A stretch of 64,000 bases of DNA, taken from an uncultured Collinsella sp. GTDB taxonomy: Bacteria > Actinomycetota > Coriobacteriia > Coriobacteriales > Coriobacteriaceae. Numbering within the stretch: position 1 is the first letter of the stretch; every line of letters begins with the position of its first letter. Where the stretch lies: contig CAKUFD010000004.1 of NCBI GenBank assembly GCA_934647195.1, forward strand, positions 124,001 through 188,000, given 5' to 3'. Below, piece by piece: positions 8,517 through 17,955 of this stretch. Both the position numbers and the translations under genes were made by a program. The notes under the pieces are model-generated. The model made no database searches, was not told the DNA's origin, and saw only the letters and a program-made list of their open reading frames with translations.

Positions 8517-9338
8517 TTGCCAAGTTGGAACATACATATCGCCGAGGCGGAGATGCTTCTCGCGCGCGGCGGCTCCGTGGCGGCGCTCGTGCGCGATCGC
8601 AACGCTTTCCTGTTTGGCAGCGTGGTCCCCGATGTTCTTGTGGGCTATATGGTGCCGGACATTGCCGATCCCATTCCGTATCGCATCACGCATTTTGCCG
8701 AATCTGAGCCTATCCCTAAGCCGCGCGCGTATGAGTTCTGGGACGGCTATGTAGCGCCGCTCTTGCAGTGCGCTGGCTGCGGATCGTGCGTGGAGGCGCT
8801 CACCATTTCGCGGGAGCGCGAGCGCGTGAACCGCGTGCACTATCCGCATCGCTATGAGGGTGCGCCGGACCTGCCTCCTGTTCCGTCGGCAGAATCTTCG
8901 ACGCAGCCCAACGACGTGGAGCAGTCCCTGCTTGACCTTACGCTCGGTACCTGGGTGCACCTGCTTGCCGATAACATCTGGAATACCCGCGTCAACGAAT
9001 ATCTCGCGGCGCAGGGCGGCGAGCCCAGTGAGGAATTTCGCATCAAGAAGCAGGGCGATTTCGATTGGTTTGGCAAAACGCTGCATATCGAAAGCGTCGT
9101 GCGCGCCACGCCGCGCCTCAAAGCCGCGGCGGCATCCTTTGCGCAGTATTCCATTTCGAGCGACGATGTGCTTAAAACCGTCGGCGTCATCCACGAGGTG
9201 GTGCGCGAGAATCCTGGTCGGTCGGAGCATCCTCCGTATCGGCTGCTCACCGAGGCGTTCTTTAGCGAGACGTTTGACGAGGTGTTGGATACGACGGAAC
9301 GGCTTGTTGCCGAAGCGCGGCGGAGCAAGTGTTGCTAG
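8517..9338 (+). CDS. Zinc-dependent phospholipase C-like protein
   Basis: Resembles the zinc-dependent phospholipase C-like family (PF00882 type) by the pattern near the start: WNIHIAEAEMLLARG, then NAFLFGSVVPDVLVGY. These proteins are predicted phosphoesterases of mostly unknown substrate. The frame stays open back to 8448, but TTG at 8517 has AGAGGA seven bases upstream and starts with the conserved region, giving 273 aa. There is a WVHLLADNIWNT metal-ligand-like segment near residue 150. No signal peptide is seen. It follows pheT by about 95 bp and ends before the pyk terminator. The family call is moderate; the activity is untested. Confidence 0.6.
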   Translation: MPSWNIHIAEAEMLLARGGSVAALVRDRNAFLFGSVVPDVLVGYMVPDIADPIPYRITHFAESEPIPKPRAYEFWDGYVAPLLQCAGCGSCVEALTISRERERVNRVHYPHRYEGAPDLPPVPSAESSTQPNDVEQSLLDLTLGTWVHLLADNIWNTRVNEYLAAQGGEPSEEFRIKKQGDFDWFGKTLHIESVVRATPRLKAAAASFAQYSISSDDVLKTVGVIHEVVRENPGRSEHPPYRLLTEAFFSETFDEVLDTTERLVAEARRSKCC

Positions 9339-9392
9339 CCAGAGTCGGGCGGGCGTGCTGCGCGCGGGTGCATCGAAGTAAACTCCCGAACG

Positions 9393-9430
9393 AAAAAAGG
9401 GACCCGAAAGGTATTTCCTTTCGGGTCCCT
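9393..9430 (-). terminator. Strong terminator of pyk
   Basis: A perfect 13-bp stem (9399-9411 with 9417-9429, loop TATTT) followed on the minus strand by six T (9398-9393). It lies 30 bp past the pyk stop. Confidence 0.9.
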
Positions 9431-9459
9431 TGCTATAGCGCGATGCGTTGCAGGCGCGA

Positions 9460-10920
9460 TTAGCGAACCTGAGCTACGTAGGCGACGTTCGTGGACGAGG
9501 ACTTGCCGTCTGCCTCGACGCACATACGTGGGTCGCCGGCGGTTGCCACGGTGAGCTCGCCCGGTTGGACGTAGCCGAGCTCCTTGGCGGTCTCGATTGC
9601 CTTCATGATGGTGCCGTTGACGGTACCCTGCGTGATGGCAGCGAGGTGCGGCTGCACGCCCCAGTACATGATCATCTGCTGAACGGCCCACTCGTGGCGA
9701 GAGAACGCACAGATAGGCATGTTGGGACGGAAATGCGAGATCAGACGTGCCGTACGACCGGTGGTGGTAGGAACGGTGATGCACTTGGCGCCGATGGTGG
9801 TGGCCATGTTGACGGCGGAAAGGCCCACGACGTTGTTAACGGCACGCGTGGTCGAAGCGCCCTCGGGCACGACGAGCGGTGCGTGAGCGGGCAGGTACTT
9901 CTCGGTCTCATGAGCAATGCTGGCCTGCATCTTCACGGCCTCGACCGGGTACATGCCGGCAGCGGACTCGCCGGAGAGCATAACGGCGTCGGTGCCATCG
10001 TAGATGGCGTTGGCGACGTCGGCGACCTCGGCGCGCGTCGGGCGCGGGTTGTGCTGCATGGAGTCGAGCATCTGCGTAGCGGTGATGACGGGCTTGTAGG
10101 CGTCGTTGCACTTGCGGATGATTTCTTTCTGGATATGGGGGACGAGCTCCGGGGCGATTTCGATGCCCAGGTCGCCGCGGGCAACCATGATGCCGTCGGA
10201 GGCCTCGAGGATCTCGTCGAAGTTATCGACGCCCAGCGCGCACTCGATCTTGGGGAAGATCGTCACATGCTCGCCACCGTTCATGACGCACAGCTCGCGA
10301 ATCTCCTCGACTGCCTTGCCGTCGCGGATGAAGGAGGCGGCGATGTAGTCGATGCCCTCCTTGAGGCCAAAGAGGATGTCTTCGCGGTCGCGCTCGGTGA
10401 TGGCGGGCAGGCTGATGTTCACGTTGGGCATGTTAACGCCCTTGCGCTCGCCGATCTCGCCGCTGTTTTTGACGATGCAGTGGATGTCGGCACCGTCAAC
10501 GGATTCGACTTCAAGGCCAACCAGGCCGTCGTCGATCAAGATCGTGGAGCCCTTGGTGACTTCGCTGGGGAGGTTGAGGTAATCGAGCGAGATGTGCTCG
10601 GCGGTACCGAGATTGTCCTCGGTGGTGGGGGCGGCGGTCACGATGATGCGGTCGCCCTCGTTGACGGTGACCTTCTTGTGATCCTTGAGCAGACCGGTGC
10701 GGACCTCGGGGCCCTTGGTGTCGAGTAGGATGCCAACGGGCTGGCCGAGCTCTGCGGCAAGGCGACGAACGCGCTCGATGCGCTCGTGATGCTCTTCGTA
10801 GGAACCGTGGGAGAAGTTAAAGCGGGCGACGTTCATGCCAGCCTTGATCATTTCGCGCAACGTATCCTCGTTGTCGCAGGCCGGGCCCATGGTGCAGACG
10901 ATTTTCGTACGTTTGAACAT
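9460..10920 (-). CDS. pyk: Pyruvate kinase
   Basis: Final glycolytic enzyme, converting phosphoenolpyruvate and ADP to pyruvate and ATP. The TIM barrel begins with RTKIVCTMGPA and includes NFSHGSYEEH, the catalytic region FPKIECALGVDNFDEIL, the signature MVARGDLGIEI, and TATQMLDSM. The C-terminal domain (TGRTARLISHFRP) closes the protein. The open frame extends to 10977, but ATG at 10920 follows GGAGG at five bases and gives 486 aa, the normal length. No C-terminal PEP-utiliser extension is present. Single gene, with a strong terminator below it. Confidence 0.96.
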   Translation of the reverse strand: MFKRTKIVCTMGPACDNEDTLREMIKAGMNVARFNFSHGSYEEHHERIERVRRLAAELGQPVGILLDTKGPEVRTGLLKDHKKVTVNEGDRIIVTAAPTTEDNLGTAEHISLDYLNLPSEVTKGSTILIDDGLVGLEVESVDGADIHCIVKNSGEIGERKGVNMPNVNISLPAITERDREDILFGLKEGIDYIAASFIRDGKAVEEIRELCVMNGGEHVTIFPKIECALGVDNFDEILEASDGIMVARGDLGIEIAPELVPHIQKEIIRKCNDAYKPVITATQMLDSMQHNPRPTRAEVADVANAIYDGTDAVMLSGESAAGMYPVEAVKMQASIAHETEKYLPAHAPLVVPEGASTTRAVNNVVGLSAVNMATTIGAKCITVPTTTGRTARLISHFRPNMPICAFSRHEWAVQQMIMYWGVQPHLAAITQGTVNGTIMKAIETAKELGYVQPGELTVATAGDPRMCVEADGKSSSTNVAYVAQVR

Positions 10921-11458
10921 GCATACCTCCATAGAAGTCTGTGCCGATGCTTCCACTTTGGAAACAGTATACGACACGATGTTGCTTTCGGTTACGAAAG
11001 AATTCGAAACTTACAAAGTCTCCTACCTGCAGAAATAATGATTGAAACGAAAGAAATATGCTTCGTTATGAAGCGCACTCACGTTGAAGAAAGCGGCGCC
11101 TACGCAGGGGAAACGGTTCTGTGGCATCGGGGCTGCCTGCATGCAGCCGAGCCTCCGGGGAATTTGGGTTTTCGGAATAATACGGTACAAATGGCGCAAC
11201 AAAACGATGTTTGCCCTGCGTTAGGCTTCGATAAAGAAAAGGAAGCGAAGCGGCGCTGCGGTAAGGATGTCGATAAAATTGCGGAGCCTGGGCGATGTCT
11301 GCCGCTCGGCGCAGCACGCCTTCGACCTTTTGGGTACTATAGGGGAACTGCAAATCGCTGCTAAGCATGGCAGCCTTGATGAGCCCTTGCCCTTCTCCTG
11401 GGAATTATGATCGGGCATCAATCTGCTTGGCAGCTCAAACATCCCAGGAGGGGAATCT
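10921..11458. other. Divergent intergenic region, pyk / P-type ATPase
   Basis: About 540 bp with no gene I can support. On the minus strand TATACT (10971-10966) could be the -10 box of pyk. The middle holds GGCTGC-CTGCAT-GCAGCC, an 18-nt hairpin at about 11131-11148. The stretch is less GC-rich than its neighbours. A 100-codon minus-strand frame at 11066-11368 lacks a good ribosome site and family features. The P-type ATPase ribosome site, AGGAGGGG, closes the region. Confidence 0.5.
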
Positions 11459-14143
11459 ATGCAACGTGAATACTTGGCCGACGCCAAGGACGTGCTCGAT
11501 GCGCAGGCAACGAGTGCCGAAGATGGCCTGACCTCTGCTGTCGCTGCCGATAGGCTGCGCCAGGCGGGCCCCAACAAGCTTGATGAGGCGGCTCCTGTTC
11601 CGCTGTGGAAGCGTTTCTTTGAGCAGATGGCAGATCCCATGGTCATCATGCTTATCGTGGCCGCCGTCATCTCGGCTCTCACCGGTATGGTGAAGGGCGA
11701 GGCCGATTTCGCCGACGTGATCATCATCATGTTCGTCGTTGTGGTGAACTCCGTGCTCGGCGTTGTGCAGGAGGCTAAGAGCGAAGAGGCCCTGGCGGCT
11801 CTGCAGGAGATGAGCGCGGCTCAGTCCAAGGTTATGCGCGATGGCAAGCTGTGCCATCTGCCGAGTGCTGAGCTTGTTCCCGGCGATATCGTGCTGCTTG
11901 AGGCTGGCGACTCGGTACCTGCCGACTGCCGCGTGCTCGAGAGCGCTACGATGAAGATCGAGGAGGCGGCGCTCACCGGCGAGTCTGTGCCTGTCGAGAA
12001 GCATGCCCACACGATCGAGCTCGCCGCCGGCGCCGATGATGTGCCGCTCGGCGATCGCAAGAACATGTGCTACATGGGTTCCACCGTGGTCTATGGCCGT
12101 GGCCGCGCCGTTGTGGTGGGAACCGGTATGGATACCGAGATGGGCAAGATCGCCGGTGCCCTCGCCGAGGCCAAGGAGGAGCTGACGCCCCTTCAGGTCA
12201 AGTTGGCCGAGCTCAGCCGTATCCTCACCATTATGGTCATCGTCATCTGCGTCGTTATCTTTGGCGTGGACATTCTCCGTCACGGCGTGGGTAACGTCAT
12301 GGCCGATCCTTCGGCGCTGCTCGACACCTTCATGGTCGCCGTCTCGCTCGCCGTCGCCGCAATCCCCGAGGGCCTTGTTGCCGTCGTGACCATCGTTTTG
12401 TCGCTCGGCGTGACCAAGATGGCCAAGCGCCAGGCGATCATCCGCAAGCTTTCTGCCGTCGAGACCCTCGGCTGCACGCAGACCATCTGCTCCGATAAGA
12501 CCGGTACCCTTACCCAAAACAAGATGACCGTGGTCAAGCACGAGCTTGCCGCTCCTGAGGAGAAGTTCCTCGCCGGCATGGCGCTGTGCTCCGACGCCAC
12601 GTGGGATGAGGAGCTGGGCGAGGCCGTGGGCGAGCCTACGGAGTGCGCGCTGGTAAACGATGCCGGCAAGGCGGGTCTCACGGGGCTTACCGCCGAGCAT
12701 CCGCGTGTGGGCGAGGCTCCGTTCGACTCGGGCCGCAAGATGATGTCCGTTGTGGTGGAGACCCTCGACGGTGGCTACGAGCAGTACACCAAGGGCGCGC
12801 CCGACGTTGTTTTGGGTCTGTGCACTCATATATATGAGGGCGATGCCGTCGTTCCGCTGACCGACGAGCGCCGTGCTCAGATTGCCGCTGCCAACAAGTC
12901 CATGGCCGACGAGGCCCTGCGCGTCCTTGCCCTGGCGAGCCGTTCGTATGACGAGATTCCCGCCGATTGTTCCGCCTCGGCCCTTGAGCACGATATGGTG
13001 TTCTGCGGCCTTTCGGGCATGATCGACCCGGTCCGTCCCGAGGCCGCCGCTGCTATCGAGGAGGCTCATGCCGCTGGCATCCGCACCGTCATGATCACGG
13101 GCGACCATATCGATACCGCCGTGGCCATCGCCAAGCAGCTGGGCATCGTCACCGACCGTTCCCAGGCTATCACCGGTGCCGAACTCGATCGCATGAGCGA
13201 GGAAGAGCTCGATGCGCGCATTGAGGATTTTGGCGTGTACGCGCGCGTCCAGCCCGAGCACAAGACCCGCATCGTCGAGGCTTGGAAGAGCCGCGACCAG
13301 ATCGTGGCCATGACGGGCGACGGCGTGAACGATGCGCCGTCCATCAAGCGCGCCGACATCGGTATCGGCATGGGTATCACCGGCACCGACGTGACCAAGA
13401 ACGTGGCCGACATGGTGCTTGCCGACGACAACTTTGCCACCATCATCGGCGCCTGCGAAGAGGGCCGTCGCATTTACGACAACATCCGCAAGGTCATTCA
13501 GTTCCTGCTCTCGGCTAACTTGGCCGAGGTCTTCAGCGTCTTTATCGCCACGCTTATCGGCTTCACCATCTTCCAGCCGGTGCAGCTGCTGTGGGTGAAC
13601 CTCGTGACCGACTGCTTCCCGGCACTGGCGCTTGGCATGGAAGAGGCCGAGGGCGACGTTATGAAGCGCAAGCCTCGTAACGCCAAGGACGGCGTCTTTG
13701 CCGGCCATATGGGTCTGGACTGCGTTGTCCAGGGCCTGATCATCACCGCGCTGGTGCTCGCAAGCTTCTTTGTGGGCGTCTACTTTGACATGGGCTACAT
13801 CCACATCTCGGATATGATCGCGGGCAAGGCAGACGAAGAGGGCGTCATGATGGCGTTCATCACGCTCAATATGGTCGAGATCTTCCACTGCTTCAATATG
13901 CGCAGCCGTCGTACGTCGCTGTTTGCCATGACGAAGCAGAACAAGTGGCTGTGGGGCTCCGCCGCCCTTGCTCTGGTGCTCGCGGTAATCGTCACCGTGG
14001 TGCCGTCGCTTGCTTCCATGTTCTTTGGACCGGGCGTTACCCTCGAGCCTCGTGGCGTCGTGTGCGCTTTGGGCCTAGCGTTCCTGATCATCCCCATCGT
14101 GGAGATCCAGAAGGCTATCATGCGCGCCATCGAGAAGGAGTAG
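11459..14143 (+). CDS. P-type 2 calcium-type cation ATPase
   Basis: ATP-driven cation pump of the P2 (SERCA/PMCA-like) group, most likely exporting Ca2+ across the cytoplasmic membrane. Landmarks: cation ATPase N-domain (1-70), actuator motif LTGESVPVEK, M4 ion-binding AAIPEGLVAVV, phosphorylation site SDKTGTLTQNKM, hinge MTGDGVNDAPSIK, and M6 WVNLVTDCFPALALG, whose Asn and Asp are Ca-binding residues in the family. Ten membrane segments are expected. Length 894 aa is normal. AGGAGGGG lies seven bases before the ATG. rsgA follows 9 bp later and is probably co-transcribed. Ion specificity is inferred from M4 and M6 only. Confidence 0.9.
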   Translation: MQREYLADAKDVLDAQATSAEDGLTSAVAADRLRQAGPNKLDEAAPVPLWKRFFEQMADPMVIMLIVAAVISALTGMVKGEADFADVIIIMFVVVVNSVLGVVQEAKSEEALAALQEMSAAQSKVMRDGKLCHLPSAELVPGDIVLLEAGDSVPADCRVLESATMKIEEAALTGESVPVEKHAHTIELAAGADDVPLGDRKNMCYMGSTVVYGRGRAVVVGTGMDTEMGKIAGALAEAKEELTPLQVKLAELSRILTIMVIVICVVIFGVDILRHGVGNVMADPSALLDTFMVAVSLAVAAIPEGLVAVVTIVLSLGVTKMAKRQAIIRKLSAVETLGCTQTICSDKTGTLTQNKMTVVKHELAAPEEKFLAGMALCSDATWDEELGEAVGEPTECALVNDAGKAGLTGLTAEHPRVGEAPFDSGRKMMSVVVETLDGGYEQYTKGAPDVVLGLCTHIYEGDAVVPLTDERRAQIAAANKSMADEALRVLALASRSYDEIPADCSASALEHDMVFCGLSGMIDPVRPEAAAAIEEAHAAGIRTVMITGDHIDTAVAIAKQLGIVTDRSQAITGAELDRMSEEELDARIEDFGVYARVQPEHKTRIVEAWKSRDQIVAMTGDGVNDAPSIKRADIGIGMGITGTDVTKNVADMVLADDNFATIIGACEEGRRIYDNIRKVIQFLLSANLAEVFSVFIATLIGFTIFQPVQLLWVNLVTDCFPALALGMEEAEGDVMKRKPRNAKDGVFAGHMGLDCVVQGLIITALVLASFFVGVYFDMGYIHISDMIAGKADEEGVMMAFITLNMVEIFHCFNMRSRRTSLFAMTKQNKWLWGSAALALVLAVIVTVVPSLASMFFGPGVTLEPRGVVCALGLAFLIIPIVEIQKAIMRAIEKE

Positions 14144-14152
14144 GAGACACAT

Positions 14153-15331
14153 ATGGGCAAGGCAAAGAAGCGCACAGGCTCGACTCGTCGCTCGCGCGAG
14201 GTGTCGCGTGAGCAGGTTTGCACTGTCGCCGATTTGCCTGCCCTTGAGTCTTTGCATGACGTTCCCACGTTTGAGGATATGGGGGCAGATGCCGTGCAGG
14301 CAGATGCGTTCGAAGCATGGGTCGCCGATGCGGCCCGCCGCGACGAACGGGCTGCCTCCGAGATGCGCCTGGGCGTCGTTGTGCGTTTGGACCGTGGGTT
14401 TCCGCTGGTAGCCTGCGCCGATCGAACCTTGCGCGCCGAGCATGCCGTGGGTTTTGCCAAGGCGCGCGGTGACGTCGAGGTGCTGCTGCCCGCCGTGGGC
14501 GACCGCGTTGTTGTTCGTATTTCCGCCGGTCACGATATGGGTGTGATCGAGCATGTGCTGCCGCGGCACAGTTCTTTTGAGCGCTGGCGCGGCAAGAAAC
14601 GCGGCGAGCGTCAGGTGCTTGCCGCGAATATCGACGTCATCTTGATCGTACAGGCGTTGGGCTCTGTGCGCGACACCCTCGAGCTGGTATGCGACCGCAT
14701 TGCACGCTCTATGGTGCTGGCACTCGACTGCGGGGTCGAACCCGTAATTGTACTCACCAAGGCAGACCGCTGCGATGACGCCGAGCTCGAGCGCGTGGTG
14801 CAAACGGTGCGCCGGTTGGTGGGGCAGCAGGTGCGCGTGCTCGTTACCTCTTCGGTGGCCGGACAAGGTGTCGATGAGGTGCGCTCCTGCGTTCCGGCGG
14901 GTTCCTGCGCCATGATCTTGGGCGAATCGGGGGCTGGTAAATCGACGCTTCTAAACGCTTTGCTGGGCCATGAGGCGTTGGAGACCGGAGACGTGCGTGA
15001 GCGCGACGATGCGGGCCGTCATACTACGGTTGCACGCGTCATGGTTTCGCTTGGGCATGATGCGGGTGTCATCGCCGATGCACCGGGTCTGCGCAGCTTG
15101 CCGCTTGTCGGTCATGAGCGGGGGCTGGCAAAAATGTTCCCCGAGATCGTGGAGGCGGCCCGTGCCTGCCGCTTTAACGATTGCACGCACACCCACGAGC
15201 CGGGATGCGCGGTGTGCGAAGGCGTTGAGGAAGGCGCTATCGAGCGCATTCGCCTTGATGAGTTCCTTTCGCTTGCACGCGAGATGCGCGTGAGCGCGCA
15301 GTCGCTCGATCCCGATATTCATCTGGGGTAG
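14153..15331 (+). CDS. rsgA: Ribosome small-subunit-dependent GTPase RsgA
   Basis: Circularly permuted GTPase that helps mature the 30S ribosomal subunit. The order of motifs proves the permutation: G4 LTKAD (201-205) comes before the P-loop GESGAGKS (257-264) and the G3-like DAPGLR. An OB fold precedes the GTPase (about 70-140), and a C-terminal zinc knuckle contains CRFNDCTHTHEPGC. The N-terminus has about 60 extra residues, basic at first and then acidic. At 392 aa it is longer than the E. coli protein. It lies 9 bp after the P-type ATPase and ends with a terminator at 15382. Confidence 0.95.
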   Translation: MGKAKKRTGSTRRSREVSREQVCTVADLPALESLHDVPTFEDMGADAVQADAFEAWVADAARRDERAASEMRLGVVVRLDRGFPLVACADRTLRAEHAVGFAKARGDVEVLLPAVGDRVVVRISAGHDMGVIEHVLPRHSSFERWRGKKRGERQVLAANIDVILIVQALGSVRDTLELVCDRIARSMVLALDCGVEPVIVLTKADRCDDAELERVVQTVRRLVGQQVRVLVTSSVAGQGVDEVRSCVPAGSCAMILGESGAGKSTLLNALLGHEALETGDVRERDDAGRHTTVARVMVSLGHDAGVIADAPGLRSLPLVGHERGLAKMFPEIVEAARACRFNDCTHTHEPGCAVCEGVEEGAIERIRLDEFLSLAREMRVSAQSLDPDIHLG

Positions 15332-15381
15332 GGCGCGGTTTCGACTGGCACGCATATTCATAGACATAGGCGAATAATTGC

Positions 15382-15412
15382 AGGGCTGCCGTTTTCGGCG
15401 GCCCTTTCTTTT
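15382..15412 (+). terminator. Terminator after rsgA
   Basis: AGGGCTGCCG (15382-15391) pairs with CGGCGGCCCT (15396-15405) with one G-T pair and a short loop, followed by TTCTTTT. Confidence 0.85.
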
Positions 15413-15676
15413 GTAGGTTCATTCGGGGGCGTCGATGCTGATCGATGCTCCCTTTTTCGTGCGCGTGGGTCGTGCTTGGTGCTTTGGTGTCGCAACGATG
15501 TCGCATGAATGTCGCGGCGATCTCCCCTCAAATCTAACAAGGCGCGTGAGAAATGGGGGAGAGATTTGTAAGGCCGCGATTCACCTTCTCATATTGATCC
15601 CGGTTTTTGCCGGGCCCCTTCGCACAATCGAGATAGCAAAGACAGAGGTCTTTGCCGTAAGCATTTGGGGGTGGCG
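15413..15676 (+). promoter_or_regulatory. Structured leader upstream of the Tad operon
   Basis: About 260 bp without a gene. It contains CCCGG-TTTTTG-CCGGG (15599-15614) and a perfect hairpin GCAAAGAC-AGAG-GTCTTTGC (15636-15655), which ends 21 bases before the first pilus gene. Earlier, TCTCCCC and AAATCT (about 15520-15537) can each pair with later GGGGAGA and AGATTT, but the two pairings are not nested, so they would be alternatives or a pseudoknot. It does not match riboswitch consensus sequences I know. A regulatory leader is inference. Confidence 0.4.
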
Positions 15677-16342
15677 ATGAGAAGGAAGGCGCGTGTTGTC
15701 GTAAGCGTTGCTTCGGGCTTACTTGCTGTTGTGTTGACCTGCTGGTATGTGACTTCGGTGCGTGAAGAGGCCCAGGTGAGGCAGCGAGAGGCGATCGAAT
15801 CGTACGGGGGAGACGTGACTCGGGTTTGTGTTGCTACCCGTGATATCGAGCCAGGCGAGCGAATCGATGACGGGAGCGTTGCCGTTGAAGATTGGGTTTC
15901 GAGTCTGCTGCCCTCGGATGCTTATACCTCGTTGGAGGAAGCCGTCGGAAAGACCGCGACCTCTCGCATACCCAAGCGTGCTGTGGTGAGTGCTGCGTAC
16001 TTTACCGAGCCGCGCGTGGGCTCATTGGAGGTGCCAGACGGAATGGTCGCGGTGTCGGTTGCAAGCGATGAAGAGCATGCTTTGGGTGGGGCAATCAGGT
16101 CGGGAGATCGCGTGGATGTGTATGCCTCGCGCGATTCCGTGGCGGATTTGTTGCTTTCGGCGCAGGTGCTCGATACAAGCTCGGAGCGTTTTGAGGGTGC
16201 CGCGTTGAGCTGGGTGACGCTTGGGGTGGAGCCCGAGCGGGTGCCGGAGCTTTTGGCGGTGACCTCGCAGGGGATGGTGACGATTGCAACGGGCGGTATG
16301 TTGTCTGCAGGGAATCATTCGGAAGAAGAAGGTGCGTCATGA
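15677..16342 (+). CDS. cpaB: CpaB/RcpC-like Tad pilus protein (SAF domain)
   Basis: Probable membrane-anchored Flp pilus assembly protein. A basic N-terminus and one membrane segment (about residues 7-25) precede a SAF domain (about 45-105, with ATRDIEPGERIDDGSV) and the RcpC/CpaB domain, where ALGGAIRSGDRVDVYA is typical. The open frame starts at 15665, but ATG at 15677 has GGGGG five bases before it (221 aa). In Gram-negatives CpaB works with an outer-membrane secretin; none is found here. It is the first gene of the pilus operon and overlaps tadZ by four bases. Confidence 0.8.
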   Translation: MRRKARVVVSVASGLLAVVLTCWYVTSVREEAQVRQREAIESYGGDVTRVCVATRDIEPGERIDDGSVAVEDWVSSLLPSDAYTSLEEAVGKTATSRIPKRAVVSAAYFTEPRVGSLEVPDGMVAVSVASDEEHALGGAIRSGDRVDVYASRDSVADLLLSAQVLDTSSERFEGAALSWVTLGVEPERVPELLAVTSQGMVTIATGGMLSAGNHSEEEGAS

Positions 16343-17955
16343 GTTCGATATGGCTGCTGTGCGCTGCGGGTTCAAATGCGCGCCAGCTGACGGATGAGAT
16401 TGAGCGCCGGTGTCCCGGCGCGCAGCTGATGCGCATGGGGTACGAGCAGGGTGTATCCGACGTTGCTCGGGTGCTCTCGCAGGTGGCGGCGGGAGCGGCG
16501 GTCTCGTTTGGCGAGGCGTTGACGTCGGAGCACGTTGTGCGCGAGCTTGTCGGTGCAGGTTGGATTGCTCCAATCATGGTTCTTATTGCGCGAAAAGATG
16601 CAGGGGCAGCAGCGCGCTTGTTCGCTGCGGGCGCTACGGAGGTGATTGCAGCAGAGGGCGCGGCATGTGATTCACCTATATCAAGGGCAGAGGCGAAGGA
16701 TTGTCCTGAGGACACAGGAGCAGCCGCGTTCCCTGCTGGAATTCATGAAGAAGCGTGCCTGGCGGAGGCGGACGATTTAGAAGATGTGCCCGAATGGCAG
16801 ATTGACCGTTTTGCGGCCGATTTGGAGGAGCCGCCATGGGTCGAGCCGCATGGGAGCGCAGGACCGTTGCCTGAAAGCGAGGCCGCGGCGCCCCGTGCAT
16901 GTGAGGCTGACGAGCCCTCGGGTGGCGCGGCGGTATCGATGTCGGTACCGGCCTTTGAAAAGATGACGATAGGAGATGCACTGCCCAAAATGGAGGCCAG
17001 TGGTCCCGATCCGGTTGATAACGAAGAAGATTCCAAACGGGGAGCGATGCCCGCCGCGCATGGAGCTACGGTTCTTGAGGAGAAGATCGCATCTCCCGTC
17101 TTTACTTCCTCCGGCGGAGCCCCGCTTGTCGCCGTCATATCGGGAAGAGGCGGAGTGGGCAAAACCACGCTGACGGCTGCAATGGCGTTCGTTGCAGCGT
17201 CGATGGGCTTGCGCGCCGCAGTGCTCGATTTGGACCTGATGTTTGGAAATATGTACGACATGGTAGGGGTCGATGAGCCAAACGATCTAGCCTCTCTTGC
17301 TGTAGGGGACGGTAGCCTCGAGGGGATCGAGGCGGGTGCTGAGGCAACAGCCATGCGCGTGGCCCCGGGGGTTACCTTGTGGGGGCCTTCGCTTTTGCCC
17401 GAGCGCGCCGAACTGCTTTCGGGCTCCCTCGAGCAGCTGATTGTGCTTTTGCGCCAGGAAGCGGACATCATCTTTGCTGATACTTCGACATTTTGGGGCG
17501 ACGCTGTTGCCTGCGCCGTTGCGCAGTGCGACCGCTGCATTGTTGTCGGGCAGGTAGGATGCGCGTCTTCGGCGACGCGCGCGATTGAGCTGGCAAGCCG
17601 AATCGGTGTGGCAAAGACAAAGATGACATCGGTGTTCAATCGATTTGGGCGTGTGGGAAATCAGGAAGAGCAAGCGCTTCGTTTTGAGATGGCGGTCTCT
17701 TTGCGCTCGCGTGCACGCGTGGCCGAAGGCGGCGATGCCCTGGGGCAGATGCAGGCATTCGGCCGATTGGGGGAGTTCGTGGCACAGGAGTCTGCGTTCT
17801 CCCGTGACGTGACAGAGCTCGTGCGCTGTGTGGCAAAGGAACTCGGTTGCGATATTGGGGCATGGGAGCAGGCATATCAGGCGCAAGCCCAGCAGGCAAA
17901 CGGACATGGGCATCGGCGCTTTTTGCGTAAAAGGCAGCGGGGCGAGAAGCCATGA
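16339..17955 (+). CDS. tadZ: TadZ/CpaE-like P-loop ATPase
   Basis: MinD/ParA-like protein that positions the Tad pilus machine at the membrane. Residues 1-110 look like a pseudo-receiver domain (SSIWLLCAAGSNARQLTDEI...). About residues 110-255 form a variable acidic and Ala/Pro-rich linker. The ATPase follows, with a deviant Walker A SGRGGVGKTTL near 270, DLDLMFGNMYDM, and FADTSTFWGD for Walker B. The C-terminus is Gln-rich and then basic. At 538 aa it is long because of the linker. It overlaps both neighbours by four bases, so translation is coupled. Confidence 0.85.
   Translation: MSSIWLLCAAGSNARQLTDEIERRCPGAQLMRMGYEQGVSDVARVLSQVAAGAAVSFGEALTSEHVVRELVGAGWIAPIMVLIARKDAGAAARLFAAGATEVIAAEGAACDSPISRAEAKDCPEDTGAAAFPAGIHEEACLAEADDLEDVPEWQIDRFAADLEEPPWVEPHGSAGPLPESEAAAPRACEADEPSGGAAVSMSVPAFEKMTIGDALPKMEASGPDPVDNEEDSKRGAMPAAHGATVLEEKIASPVFTSSGGAPLVAVISGRGGVGKTTLTAAMAFVAASMGLRAAVLDLDLMFGNMYDMVGVDEPNDLASLAVGDGSLEGIEAGAEATAMRVAPGVTLWGPSLLPERAELLSGSLEQLIVLLRQEADIIFADTSTFWGDAVACAVAQCDRCIVVGQVGCASSATRAIELASRIGVAKTKMTSVFNRFGRVGNQEEQALRFEMAVSLRSRARVAEGGDALGQMQAFGRLGEFVAQESAFSRDVTELVRCVAKELGCDIGAWEQAYQAQAQQANGHGHRRFLRKRQRGEKP

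Noticed and set aside
11066..11368. 100-codon minus-strand frame between pyk and the P-type ATPase
   Set aside because: No good ribosome site, no recognisable domain, Arg/Ser/Pro composition typical of chance frames in GC-rich DNA.
15413..15676. c-di-GMP riboswitch before the pilus operon
   Set aside because: Neither the type I conserved core nor its tetraloop-receptor pattern could be found.
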